NCBI GenBank assembly: GCA_037892935.1
Contig: JAYXKI010000004.1
Coordinates: 1,798,001-1,862,000 of the forward strand
From: Phlebopus portentosus
Taxonomy: Eukaryota; Basidiomycota; Agaricomycetes; Boletales; Boletinellaceae
Length of the DNA stretch: 64,000 nt
Direction: 5' to 3'
Each line of letters opens with the position of its first letter. The first letter of the stretch is position 1. Below are positions 41,640-53,600 of this stretch, piece by piece. A program made the position numbers and the translations under genes. The notes under the pieces were generated by a model that worked only from the letters and a program-made list of their open reading frames with translations, was not told where the DNA came from and searched no databases.

Positions 41640-42962
41640 ATGGCTGCTGTTAATTGCTCAGAACTGAAAAATCCGACGACCGCACTGGCATTTCTTGAGC
41701 CGGATGTTGCAACAGAGCTAGAGGTATCGCGATACATCTATGTAGCCAGTCTCGGAGTGCGTTTTCCCCCTATCACCAGCTTCGCTTCACTGACATTATA
41801 AGAGGCTTTTACGTGGGACATATTTTCAAACGTTCCTGCAGATTTCCAGCTTCTATTCGAGCACAGGATAACCCATGCAACAGTAGCTTACTTTGTTTCA
41901 AGGTAAGCAATCGCAACAGTATGCTTGATATATCTCTTGTTCATTTTGCTCCAGAGTTGTATCACTCACATACATAGTTGCAAGCACGGCATTTCAAAGT
42001 ACGTCTATCTTCTTGTTTTCCTATTTTCTGAGCTGATTCGTGTTAAGTTGGGAGTGTAGAGAATTGCCAGGCACTCTTGATTTCTCTGGGTGTCTGCTTT
42101 GCAGTCGCGGTGCCCGCAACTTCGCTGCTCTTCCTGTTTCGAATCCGGGCTGTTTTCAATGATCAGAGAATCGTCGTTTGGACCTTTGTATTTCTCTGGC
42201 TATCTGTTCTTGCAGGATGCATTACAGTGCCGTTCGCTATTAACGGTACACATATCGGTCCTACCTCGAATTGCATTAACAGCAGCGTTAAGCCGTTCAG
42301 CTCCGCGGGGATAGTCATCTCCGCAGTAAATGATACGCTCGTCCTGTTTGCGATATCCTTGCGACTCGTGTATAATGCGTCCGGTACCAACAAGTCCGGA
42401 GCTCGACTCAAAAGCATCTGGCATGGAAGCACGTTACCACAGATATCCAAGAGCATCCTTCAGAGTGGGCAACAGTACTATCTGTACGTCTTTTCCCAAC
42501 TGGATCCGGACTCCAGAACAAGAGATTGAAGTTATTCATTTCATGGTCTCTAGCATAACCGTCGGATGGAATGTTTTAGCTATGGCGATGATTCTCGCCC
42601 CGTCTGTACCGCCAGTGTACCGTGCTATGTTTACAATCCCGAGCGTCGCTGTCGAAAATTGTATGGCGTGCAAAGTTTATCGCGATGTCAAATTCGGCGT
42701 GATCCAATCCATGAATAATCTGACCATTCAGCATTCGTCTCGAAGCGCCGTTTCCAGTAATAACCATCATTCACGATATTGGCGTCGCGATGGGACGAAA
42801 CTGAGCGCACATGCAGATGATGGAATAATGGTGACGACGTCGATGTCGAGAACAGTCGACCCGCCTATGGAGCTTGATCTCCTCGGTAATTCTGCGAGCG
42901 GCCGCGCCTCCTCTTCGTACGAACGCAATGGAGAATCTAAAGTTAGTGGTCTTGCGGTTTGA
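41640..42962 (+). CDS. Seven-helix-type membrane protein, DUF6533-like, copy 1
   Basis: ATG 41640 begins MAAVNCSELKNPTTALAFLE. The first intron (donor at 41757) leads to AFTWDIFSNVPADFQLLFEH, whose TWD-x-(L/F)-SN core is the signature of the basidiomycete DUF6533 family. Next come YFVSRVVSLTYIVAST, GVCFAVAVPATSLLFLFRIR and WTFVFLWLSVLAGCITVPFA, each a membrane helix. A Cys-rich loop and another helix (ISAVNDTLVLFAISLRLVYN) follow. After an intron near 42460-42510 a last helix and a cytosolic tail follow, with Ser and acidic residues near the end (NGESKVSGLAV). The stop is TGA at 42960. Function is unknown; receptor-like roles have been suggested for such proteins only by topology. Its place inside the duplicated cluster could be chance. 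Confidence 0.75.
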
Positions 42963-43617
42963 TCTATGCGACTAGATCCTTTCGGTTGATTCGTGTACAA
43001 AAGTAATAATTCGGACTTACAGTTTAACCAATTGAAGTGCACAGTAACCTAGAGCACTATTGCAAATATCAATTTCCATTTGACTGAAGGCGACGTTGCA
43101 TCTCCGCTCAAGCACCTCCGCTGCTGGTTCTGATCTTCGGAGTGAAACTATGTGCCCCAAAAAGCAGTGTTCATCAGATGGATATCTATTCGATTGAAGG
43201 CGAGTTATACTCCTTCCCGCTCAATTACCTCCGGTACAGTTCTGATCTTCCAGATGCCAGCTCATGTGCTAAAGAAAGCCGCGTATCATCATGTCAACAT
43301 AGGATTTTTTTGTCTAGGTAGACTTTACTAGAGTACCACCTTATTATCCGCCTTACAGAAGAGTTTCAATGGATCTTCTCTAATCTCTTCATTTCTCGGA
43401 CACTGATGATATCATGACGCATTAAGACTCTGCGGCTCTTTGATCCTCATTAGTTTGTATAGTTCGCTGTACAATCTGTCATGACTGCGGAGGATGATAC
43501 AATTCAACTCGAATTCGTCAAGCAGTCTTCACGAGGAGCGGTGTCCTACGCTGATTGTCAACTTATTTCTGGACTTCTATTACATCTTTCGTAGCCTTTC
43601 TCTTCTTATCATTTCTA
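42963..43617. other. Non-coding region downstream of the membrane protein, copy 1
   Basis: Nothing recognisable. It differs from copy 2 by one A in an A-run near 43160. Confidence 0.4.
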
Positions 43618-44131
43618 TCAGCTAAATAATTTGCGCGTCTTCCATTCAGATTGGTTAACAAAGCGGTGCGTACTGCCATAGGCTCCCTTGCCGTCACCGC
43701 GGACGACAATGAGAAGGTAAGCTAAAGATGGATCAACCGATTTTCCAATCAATCGGATATATTTACTATCAAGGGAAGTCGCCTTTAACTTGCTTAAATC
43801 CGATAAGTACAAGTCACATTCATGGACAAGATATCTTTCCTGCGCTTGGATCTGAAGGTAATTCAAATTAATAAAGTTAGCGTCTTTTACTGATATGGAA
43901 TCATACAAATTGCAAGGTGCGTGACATTCACATCTAGTGCCTTAAGATCACCGACATTCGATTATAGAAGGTGATATTCTCATGTTTGCCTGATCCACTT
44001 CGCTTCGTGTGAAATCCTGTGATAGTTTCAAATATCGATTTGCATAATGGTTCGCAGTCGGAGTCCTTGGCCTGGATCTCAACAGACGAGCACCGCCATG
44101 AATTCCTTTGAGGCGCAAATATGATATTCAC
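43618..44131 (-). CDS. Hypothetical two-exon reading, copy 1
   Basis: Two minus-strand open stretches lie next to each other: one with SIFETITGFHTKRSGSG, the other with YLVHECDLYLSDLSKLKATS and SVDPSLAYLLIVVRGDGK. A possible 45-nt intron (GTAAAAG...TTCAG) lies in the second. Composition is protein-like and the copy at 61042-61555 matches. No family recognised; start and splice sites are unresolved. Confidence 0.3.
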
Positions 44132-45350
44132 AGGACTTCAACGATCAAGGTAACTCGTGCCAAGCGATCCAACAATATCAAGGATGTCCTGAATTTAAGT
44201 AACAATGAGAAGTATGGAAACTGAATTGGAAATAAGAATAAATGCGTCTTGCATGCGCTCTGACTAGTCATTTGAAATACGAACACGAGGCCGGTTTTGC
44301 ATTGTGAGTTGCACTCTCGGATTGAGGCAAGAGATACTCTAGGACAGGTATAAGATTATACATTGGGTAACGAGGCTTAACGAATTGTCGATTGATACCC
44401 GTACAAGTTGTACAGTACAAAATTATCCAACTAGCCAACGAAAGTCCGAAGAAACCTTGACACTACGAGCAAATTTGCATATGCCTGTCCCATGTCCTGA
44501 GATCCTCTCGTTGCATTTACATTGGCGGCGAGAAGTGAACTGAGTCCCAGGTGTATGACATTAATCGCTAGCTTATCGACTTCATGAGCAAGATTGACAC
44601 ATCAGAGTAACCCTTTGCGCCCGCTCTGAGAATGACTCGAAGTGCAGAGAAAGACGTATCTCATGAGGTCAGAGAGAAAAATAATCACCGGCTCGAACCA
44701 GTCGAAGCATTTTAGACATGCTTTACTCGCCAAAGTAACCTTTAAACCTGAACTGGATGGGAGTACAAAACTGCCTACCTGGCTTTCAGCGCCATCCACC
44801 GAACTTTACCAAGTTATCGAAGTTCGGCTGGGCACTCTAGGATCGCAGCCCGGTATTCGAGGCCATCTCCGTGCGCAAAGATCGGCTAGCCCGATGGTTT
44901 TGATTTCTAGGATTCTACGCAAAATATCATATAGTCAGATTCGTCGTCCTAGCTCTAGAGTTATGCAATCATACTCACTGATGTCATTGTCCACTCTTAA
45001 TGTCTATAAACGCATACCGAGCGCTGTGGTTAGTATGTTCTGCAGAGGCACATCACTACTGATTCTCGCCACCCGGTTGGGTTAGATGATCCGAACAGAA
45101 AGACGCGTGGGTACGATATTGTCATTAGTCGTCGGACACGGTGATTTGGAAGCTGAACCTCGTCGATCCCATTCCGTTCGGAGTTTCAATCCGATATGGC
45201 TTGCGCGTACACCTTCGAACCTGGCCTCTATCGGCATCAGCTTAATGCATGTGCATTAAGAACATTCCTGTGCCCTTCTATAAGGAATGCAATTCTTTTT
45301 GGTGGTTAGAGCTTGGACGTTGAAGATAGTGAAAAGGAATCAGAAGCTGA
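44132..45350. other. Right arm of duplication unit, copy 1, no firm gene
   Basis: An open frame at 44642-45085 (147 codons) is overlapped by one on the other strand. Neither shows a domain or clear introns. The end of the arm carries the 20-bp palindrome at 45241-45260, about 90 bp before the junction. Confidence 0.35.
45241..45260. repeat. 20-bp near-perfect palindrome close to duplication junction
   Basis: CTTAATGCA and TGCATTAAG are exact inverted arms of 9 bp around TG. It also lies at 62665-62684, about 90 bp before the right breakpoint. It may be a short cruciform or binding site, or just chance. Confidence 0.5.
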
Positions 45351-45469
45351 TCCTCCGCCGATGCATCCTCCAACTCGCTATGGTTGCCAAATTCAGACCC
45401 AGGCCGAGGAGAATGATCGAAACGGGCGACCAAAGGGGTGACAAGAGGGGATAAGAGTCGACCAAACAT
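45278..45469 (-). pseudogene. Junction remnant: first ~40 codons of BEACH gene fused to foreign sequence
   Basis: This is the second copy of the BEACH start ([19 protein letters not shown], from 45469). The BEACH reading is cut at 45351 by the duplication junction after about 40 codons and continues for 23 codons into unrelated sequence (ending NHQKELHSL) before a stop. The full promoter and start codon are retained, so a 63-aa chimeric peptide or an antisense-like transcript could be made. It cannot supply BEACH function. Confidence 0.85.
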
Positions 45470-45816
45470 CGCGTTGTCTCTGGTAGGTCTCTAGCTCATA
45501 CTTAAGTAACCGCAAGTAGAGAAGTCTGTGAAGTTCATTAGGCTAAACGCTTCAGACATACTTCAATAACAAAGGGCCTGTACCTCCGGTTCCAAGTACG
45601 CTTTGCAGTCAATGTCCTGACCTGGCAGAGGTAAACAGAGACTTGCGATAGCTCGGTGCTACAACTTCTGCCCAGGTTTTGTTGTTTGAGGAAATATTAT
45701 GTAAGTAGCATCACGTGCGATCATGATCGAATTGAAACTCCGCCTCATGAGACACGTCGAGTACTAACAGCGTGACGAGTACCTGTCCTTTCTCAGACCC
45801 AAGTGACCTGGATGAT

Positions 45817-46963
45817 ATGAGCACTGACAGATCAGTTGAATGTCTTCCAAAAGCATTCTGGGATGAAAAGGACGAGATTCATAGATGCTCTGCCTGTTTC
45901 TGGAAAGTATCGGAGGGTATTTGCGAGCGCTGTGCTACGGAACACGCGGTAGATGATGTGAGTTTGTCATTTTGCGATGAAATAATCCACTCTCTTCTCA
46001 AATATTACATGCGTAGGAACAGTCACGATTCTATATAGACAATTCCGGCAGCATATCAACAGCTCATGAAAGTTTTAATTCGGATCGCCGCTTGCTACCG
46101 AGAGGACCACACCATTACGAGAAGTAGAAAATCCTAGAGAGCTATCTGAATATTCGAAAGACGAATACAACTCCCTGATTGCTAGGGGTGCAACACGTCA
46201 GATGTGCGAAACTCTCTGCCTTGACTTCATGCAAGAGAACTGCATCGTCGCATAGGCAGACGACGAATTATTTAAATCCTTTTCGGGCATGTCGATGAAG
46301 AATGGCGATAACTGGAAGATTTATCTCGGTCGGCGCATTCCTCTTGGCGAGGATGACATTGATGGATCTCAATTAATTGAAGATCTTAGAGGTCCTGCTA
46401 TTCCCATCGTCACATCCCCGAGGACCGCTGGGACTTGAACGCGCAAAGAGAGAGATGAGATGGGTAACGGAACGGGAAACTCCAAGAATTTGGGCCACTC
46501 GTCCTGTTGTTGAAGAGCACGTCAGTACCTGTACTAGTCAACGAGATTGTCCATGCGTGGTATGCGACCACAAAAGCGACAGTTCCACCGATCAGTTAGA
46601 CATTACCGACAGAATACTGTACGAAGAGGAGGACGACGCCCTTGAATGTACACTTCCTAGGGAGGATCTAGGCCCTGTCATCGAATTCGAGGAATACGAA
46701 ACTGAGTCCGAGGAACGCATAGATGAGAGGATTGGCTGGACAGGGATTTACGAAGCTGGCCTTGATGATTCGATCGGTTCCAAGACTGTGATTCCGAAGT
46801 GGACGGGAGAATTGATGATTTCGAAACTAACATTAGCCACCTGGTTCATGGCGAATCGATGGGCGTCTGGACTTCGCATCATGATTCGTCGGACTCCACA
46901 GATAGCGACTTTGATTCTCTCGAGGAGCTTAGTGGAGACGAGGAGGTTCTTAGGCGACGCTGA
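45817..46963 (+). pseudogene. Decayed zinc-ribbon / acidic-tail protein gene, copy 2
   Basis: Partner of 28373-29523. Here the ribbon is whole: CSACFWKVSEGICERC, without the 4-bp insertion of copy 1. The two shared one-base shifts are present. In addition a TGG codon of copy 1 (28813) is TAG here (46253-46255), a nonsense change private to copy 2. The two copies thus carry different extra lesions on top of a shared broken ancestor. Confidence 0.5.
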
Positions 46964-48137
46964 TGCCCTCTTTCTGTTCCCGCTTCTGTGTGGGCTCTCG
47001 TCAAGTAGATAGCACGCTATGCAAAAAAGCTCGATTAAAAAGGCGTAGATGTCGGATTGGAAGGGGGAATGCGAATGAAGCGCAAAACAAGATGAAATGA
47101 ACGATAATTGTAACTACGATGTCAAAAATCACACTCTGTTTGTATTGAAACAAAGTGTATCTCGGTGGTAAAAGCATTCTCGCAACTGGTCTCGAGGTGA
47201 AGTGCAATCAAACTCGGACCATCAGCCAGATGAGGATGTTCGAGCCTGTTTCGTAGCGGCTAGGGTGTCCGCGTTCCTCGCGCCGATTCTCCTCATCATG
47301 GAAAGTTTCTTAGAATGAACCTTACTGGTAGCAAGTGCTCCTGGGAGAAGGAAGCACCAGACAGAAAGTTCTTTTGCTCCATAGGTTTATTCCCTGTTCG
47401 AGAGATCCCCTCAAGGGTGTCCGGACGAATAGACGGGATGCTTTGCGTACCTGATCCCAAGCGGGCTACGATCTGAATCTCCTGGGGGAGCACTAATGTT
47501 TGTTACTTACTGTACAGTCTCCAAAGCGGTTGCCCGCTCCTCCATTGTAAACAATTTGCGTGAAGGTAAGTAAGTTTCTTAAGAGTCGTCGTGAGAGCAG
47601 TGGTCATGTGGAATTAAGCCTCCACGCTTCTTCAAGTTCACCTACACATACGAGGTTGCCAGAAGCATCACCGGAAAAACACTTCAACCGATTTTTTGCC
47701 CCTTCCCCTCGTTGCTTGACGCTCGCCTCTCCGAGACGACCGAGTCTGACAACGCGAGATGGTGCCATTTTTTAAAAAAAAAAAACCCTGTCAGATCTAT
47801 CAGCAACAAACTTTGGGTTACACAAGTGCATCGTTCTTAGCGTGATTATTGAACAGACCGACCTGAAGTCCGGCATAGAATTCGTTTGCGCAGACGTCTC
47901 CATAGTGAACGGACGGTGGTATTGTGTTTTATAAATGGTACACTTAAAATACATAAACTAAGGTTAGTAACGTATTACAGTAACACATCGCTATCAACTT
48001 CTGATCTCCTCGCTGCAAATAGGAACGGATTGTGATCTGACAAATAAAGGCCATGTCTGCGACTCTGAATTTTAAACTGAAGCCGAGGTTCAAAATTCAT
48101 ACCACAAGTGAAATCAAATATGGACCGTGTAGACCAT
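46964..48137. other. Non-coding gap with T/A homopolymer tract, copy 2
   Basis: Equivalent of 29524-30705. Shorter homopolymers and a missing 10-bp segment set it apart. No gene. Confidence 0.45.
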
Positions 48138-50018
48138 CTAATGGACATGGCTTGCTTGTTCTACAACAACTTGGCCACTGAAAAAGCTGTCGTTGGAAGC
48201 GCCTTGCGCTCCATTCATGCGCTCAAACAGCACTCCCCATTCTACCCACCATGTGTCCGCATCGTCAAACGCATCATATCCAAATGCATCTCGGAATTCC
48301 TCCCAGGATTTGCGTAGGTAACCGTCCTCAGAGTCCGTCCAGTCCATCCGTCCTTCTTGCATCTGTGCACGCATGGATCGATCTCGCTCCTCACGCAGCG
48401 GGCCGGGTGGCAAAGCAACGAAATCGACTTTCTGATATTCCGTCTTGCACACGCTCTCGCATCGCGGCTGGCGAATCTCCTGGAACGCAGAAAGGAAGCG
48501 GCCTATCTCGTCCTTGTGCTTCAACTTTGATAACAATCTTCCCAGAACGACCGCATCTTCGACAGCCAATGCGGCTGTGTGTGAGCTTCCGGGCTGCAAT
48601 ACGTGAACAGAATGGAAGGCCGCTTCAGAGATTAACACGTACATTCCATCCATGAGCAGCTTCACCGATAGCAACGACGTTCTTGTTGCTGTTGAACCAG
48701 CTCTCTAACGCCATTGTTCTATCTCCTCGTATTCGGGCGACCTCCCCCGCTTGTCGGATAATGCGCTTGAGCCTAACAGATTAAGAGTTAAATTCCACAT
48801 TAGAAAATGCTGAGCCTTACAGTGGTGCACACTCAATGTCGACGATGTCCAGATCATCTACGGGTATCCTTCTTCTCCAGTCAAATTGGACCTCGTTATC
48901 TTCCTCGTTTCTGACAAGCGAAACTGCAAACTCCGAGTTATTTCTCTTCCTAGTGTATTTGTAAGAGCGACAAAGATCATTTATACTGGACAACTTACCA
49001 CACCAAACCCTAGGACAGCCCATCCGCAACCCATCCAGAGGTTCCACTTTCAACAGTTAGTCAAGATTATACCGGAAATCTGAATTGCGACAACAACATA
49101 CTATCGGCTCCTGAATGAGCTGGCGGAATTCCTTATCATCGCCCAGCGATGATACGGGTACTGTGAACCTTTTTGTACTTTTCAAGTAAAAAAAGCGGAT
49201 GCATACGAGAATAAAACTCACTGATAGCTCGTGTAGTTCATTTCTTCGTCTTCTTTTGGATAAAGGTCTAAGACAGAGCGCACAATCCCTCGATGTCCAT
49301 CTCCGCCGACGATGAGATCGGCTCGTAATTCTTTTCCAGAGGCTAGCGTGACGGATGATGCTTCTGGATTCACGCTAACAACACGCGATCCAAAGTTAAC
49401 TTTTGCGCCTGCTCCTACGGCGAGGTGATAAAGCATTTCAAGCAGGTCCGAATGCTTCATAGAAGTTAGACCATCCGCTGCTGTGATATCACAACCTAAG
49501 GCTCACATGTAAAAGATACACCTCGCCCTCCAATTCTTCCATTACCTTTTCATGGTAGAGAAGTTCACCCATAGCCTCCCCGGTATATGCTGAATCGATA
49601 GTCAAGCCATCTAGTAGGTGTCAATTCCCGGTACCGCATCCTGACGAGACCTTACCAGAGTGGAATAGAATCTTTGGACATCGTCCGCTCGTTTGCTCTA
49701 CTATAGCAGGACCCAGACCCCATCTGAAGAGGATACGCGACATATTTGGAGGCACGCGGATGCCACTAGGGCTCTGCTTCCGTATCAAACCCATCAGTTG
49801 ATTGAAGCATGAATAAGTGATTACCGCACCCTTCCCAAACTGTCCGCAGCTTCCATGACGAGAACATTATGGCCCGCTTGTCGTAGGCTAAAAGCAGAAG
49901 CTAGTCCAGCAACGCTGGCTCCTATAATGATGATATCGATAGGTAGGTCGGCTTTTTGAGGCGCAGGGCCTGCCACTATGGAGCACGTTGACCCATGTCG
50001 AGGCCGACCGCTTATCAT
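48138..50018 (-). CDS. FAD-dependent monooxygenase (salicylate hydroxylase-like), copy 2
   Basis: Second copy of 30706-32586 with the same FAD-binding motifs and exon layout. The few amino-acid changes are conservative: YHLAIGAGAK reads YHLAVGAGAK, EVAFHSV reads EAAFHSV near the C-terminus, and one Ala near WTDAEDG is Ser. No frame break seen. Both monooxygenases therefore look functional, unlike the two synthases next to them. Confidence 0.85.
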
Positions 50019-50665
50019 GATCTGAAATCAAGGAAGGGATGAGGAATCCCACACGTCCACATATTAAATAAGAAACAACACATCATATGGGCTAAATGAT
50101 CGCACGCTGGTGTGCTTCGATCCACAGTGAGCTGTGCATTTTGTGATTGATCATTGCACATCACGGGCGTTCGCTGCGTCTGGCTCGTTACAAAATGAAT
50201 GCCGATTGAACGCCCGCCAATGTATCCGTGTGAGAAAGGTATCTTAGGACGAAAGATTGAACGGTGACAGGAAACACCCATTCTCGTTTGCTTCCGGACG
50301 AGCCGGAGAGAAGACAATAACACATTCACGTATACATAAATGCGGATCGGACTTCCTTCTAATCTTGATTATACACACTTGTACAAAGCGCGCAAAATTA
50401 CACAGGACCCCGGAAAACAATGCCAGTGACTGGGGTCAAGGCATAAAATGAGGCGCTTCATTCGGAGACAATTCTATACTTTTATACTTACTTATTATTT
50501 TGCAGTGGTGCAATATTACCACGGCCGCCGACAGTCGAAGTTGATGAACGGGCGAACCTTGACCAGAATGGAAATGAGAACGGACCATTTGTGGGAAATA
50601 CAAGTACATGTAACGATACAATTGCTACATGGCAGGAGTTCTGTAATAATACAATACAATAAAAC
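50019..50665. other. Spacer between synthase stop and monooxygenase start, copy 2
   Basis: Equivalent of 32587-33240, lacking two 4-bp tandem insertions of copy 1 and carrying a single extra G near 50465. No gene. Confidence 0.4.
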
Positions 50666-53600
50666 TCACCACTCATACGTTGGCATATGTAATCGTCGTC
50701 CCTCCGCACCGAAACGAGCCCAGTCGATGTCACATCCCCGCTCATACAGTAGGCCTAGGGTACGCTCAAAATCTCCGGGTTCAAAGTGAATGTACCTCTC
50801 TGATTTCACTGGAAGCGATGATCCTCCAAAGTGAATGATCAGATCGCACTGAGTTGCAAGACACCCAATGCCACGAGAAGTCTCGAAGTACCTGGTTCCG
50901 GCGTGAGCCCAGTATACGTGATTTCCAGCCGTATCGTTATCCAAGACGTCGCCTAGATGGCCGGATATGATTGGTATTGATGGTCGAGGTATGATCCTCC
51001 GCGGAGGTTCAGCAGATGCCAACGACGAGTTGCGGGAAATAGTAACGCCTCCGACTTCGGAAAGCTCCTTCGCAGCCTCAAGAGTACCCTCTAGAACGTG
51101 TAGTTGGTCCGTACAGGTACCGCGCAAAGCCAGTTCTGATGGAATCCATTCCGTGAGAAGTTCTTTCAGCTTCTCGCACGATCCTTGGACCAAATACGTC
51201 TCAAGGTCGTTTTGATTAGCTTTCTGAAAGACGGATCTTATGGGCAATACTCCGGCAAATACTCCAGCAACCCATTCGCCCATTCCTTCTCCGCCAATTG
51301 CTGTAATGTTACAGCCAAGCGACTTCAAGACATTTGCGATGATTAATTGCTGGGCAAATGCGTCATAACGCTCATCCCAGTTGCCGCTTGCTACATGTGC
51401 GCGTTCCTGCTCGAGCAATGGACAGTTGATACTTTCAATCGATGTTTCACATGACGGCAATCCGAACCAGAGTCCTAGCTTTATGGTTCGCGATTTAATC
51501 CTTCGTCGTGGTCTCGGCTCGTGTAATTCCTTTAATAGCTCTGTGGTCCAAGAATGATGATCACGAATAACCCAAGCGCGTCGTAGAGGTAGATGATCGC
51601 GGCCCAATTGACTTGTCTTACATATGGCTTTAAACTCCGCTTCTAAGGCGCTTGGGGACATGGCAAACTCCAGATAGTTCTTCAGCAGAGATTCGAAGCT
51701 ATTCTGGTCATGGGCGCTCAATAAGAACAAATGCGGAGTGGAAGATCGTTGGGAAATTTGTTCATCATTGAAATCTTCAATGATGATGTGAGCCAAGGTA
51801 CCCGATAAGCCAAACGAAGAGATTCCGACTCGTCGAGGCCTGTCAATCCGTGGAAACGACGTTATACGACGAGGAACGCTAAATTTTGAGCTGGCAAAGT
51901 CGATTTGGGAATTAGGTCGACTAATGTTTGGCTGACCAGGGACAGCGTTGTGTTCCAGACAAAGAATGCTTTTCAGGACGCCTTGGGCAATATCAGTAAA
52001 TAGCCTATTGTATCATGGGCGTACGCGACTTACTTGTCAGTCCGGCTGTTTCTTCGGTATGCCCTAGAACCGCCTTAACGGCTCCAATCAACAAGGGTTG
52101 AGTTCTTTTGCCTCGAAATACATCGTCCAGAGCTTGCATCTCCACTGCGTCCCCTAGTTGCGTTCCCGTGCCATGTGCTATGTGCGAGCGTGTAAGTCAG
52201 CAAACACTAATCGGCTGCTATTTTAAAGTAACTGACTCTCAATAAGGTCAACATCCTGCTCGGAGCAAAGAGCTTTCGTCAATGTGTGATATACAAGACG
52301 GGTCTGAGCGGTCGGATTCGGAGCAAAGAATCCATTCGATCGACCATCCTGGGTTACATGACTAGCTTTGATGCTCGCGTATGGAACGCATTTCGAATCG
52401 ACACTCTTCTGGATGATTAAAGCGGCGGCTCCTTCAGCAGGAAGAAAACCATCAGCTTCCTCCGAGAATGTCGCACAACGACCCGCTTTGGATGCGATTC
52501 CCGCTTTCGAACGGAAGATCGGTCCAGAAGGATGGAAGTGAGTTGTGGACGAAATGACAATTGCAGCTTCACAGTCTCCGTTCCGGATCGAGGAACATGC
52601 TAACGTGTGATGATTTGTGCATTGTTCTCATCAAAGTACCTAATGTCGAACTTACCTTGGTGAATTGCGACGGCACTGCTGGAACATGCCGTCTTGATTT
52701 CAAGCGCAGGCCCAGTTAGGTTCAGAAAGTACGATAGCCTTGCTCCAACAGCATCGTCGGAACTGCCGGAAAGAGATGAAGAATATTCTGGAAATGAACA
52801 TCGGATGAGTATTGATTTGGAGCAGAAGGTGAACTTAAACAAACCATCCAAACTAAGCTCCGCCGATCTTCGTTCATGCCAGCCTGAGCTGCTCACGCTA
52901 GTGAAAACACCCCACGTCTGTCCATTGAGAGATCGCGGTGCGATACCAGCGTCTTCGATGGCCTGGTATCCTAACTGCAAGGCAAGGCAAGCATTAGGAG
53001 GCATGCTCTCGATATCGCTGGGAGAAAGATTGAAGAAATCTCGTAATGAACTCAGGTTATCGAAATTCTCCTGGTCTAACCATGCGATTGGCGGAACGTC
53101 TTTCCAATCTAGTGTCTCCTTGTCCCATCGAGAAGGTGGGGGAGATTTGTTAACGTTCTTGGAATATTTTTGGGGATCGAGTAAAGCCTCCCAGAGATCA
53201 TCCAACGACCGAATGCGTCCGGGATAACGGCAGGAAGCACCGGTTATAACAAGCGATGGTTCATTCGGCTCGGCGGGAGGATTCGCAACTCTGACCGTAT
53301 CGCTAGCAGATGAGTATCTGTCTTGCTGCGAAGTATCCTCCTTCGCCGACATTTGGGTGAGGCCTATAATCAAATCGCAAATATCTTCCAAGGTCTTGAA
53401 TGAATAAAGTTGCGCTGCCGAAATCTTTATGGAGAATCGTGCTTCGAGTGCTCGTGCCAACTGAACTGACGATAGTGAAGTGAGAGGAAGTTCCGAGAAG
53501 TGGACTGGTTCTCCAGAAAGGTGTTCAACGGGTATGTCAAAAATATCGGAGAGTAGATTCTCGACTGTCCTGCGAACCTCCGCACGTAATAGAAGTTGCT

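Noticed and set aside
43618..45085. Naming the right-arm open frames
   Set aside because: Amino-acid composition is plausible but no domain, start or splice pattern can be defended.
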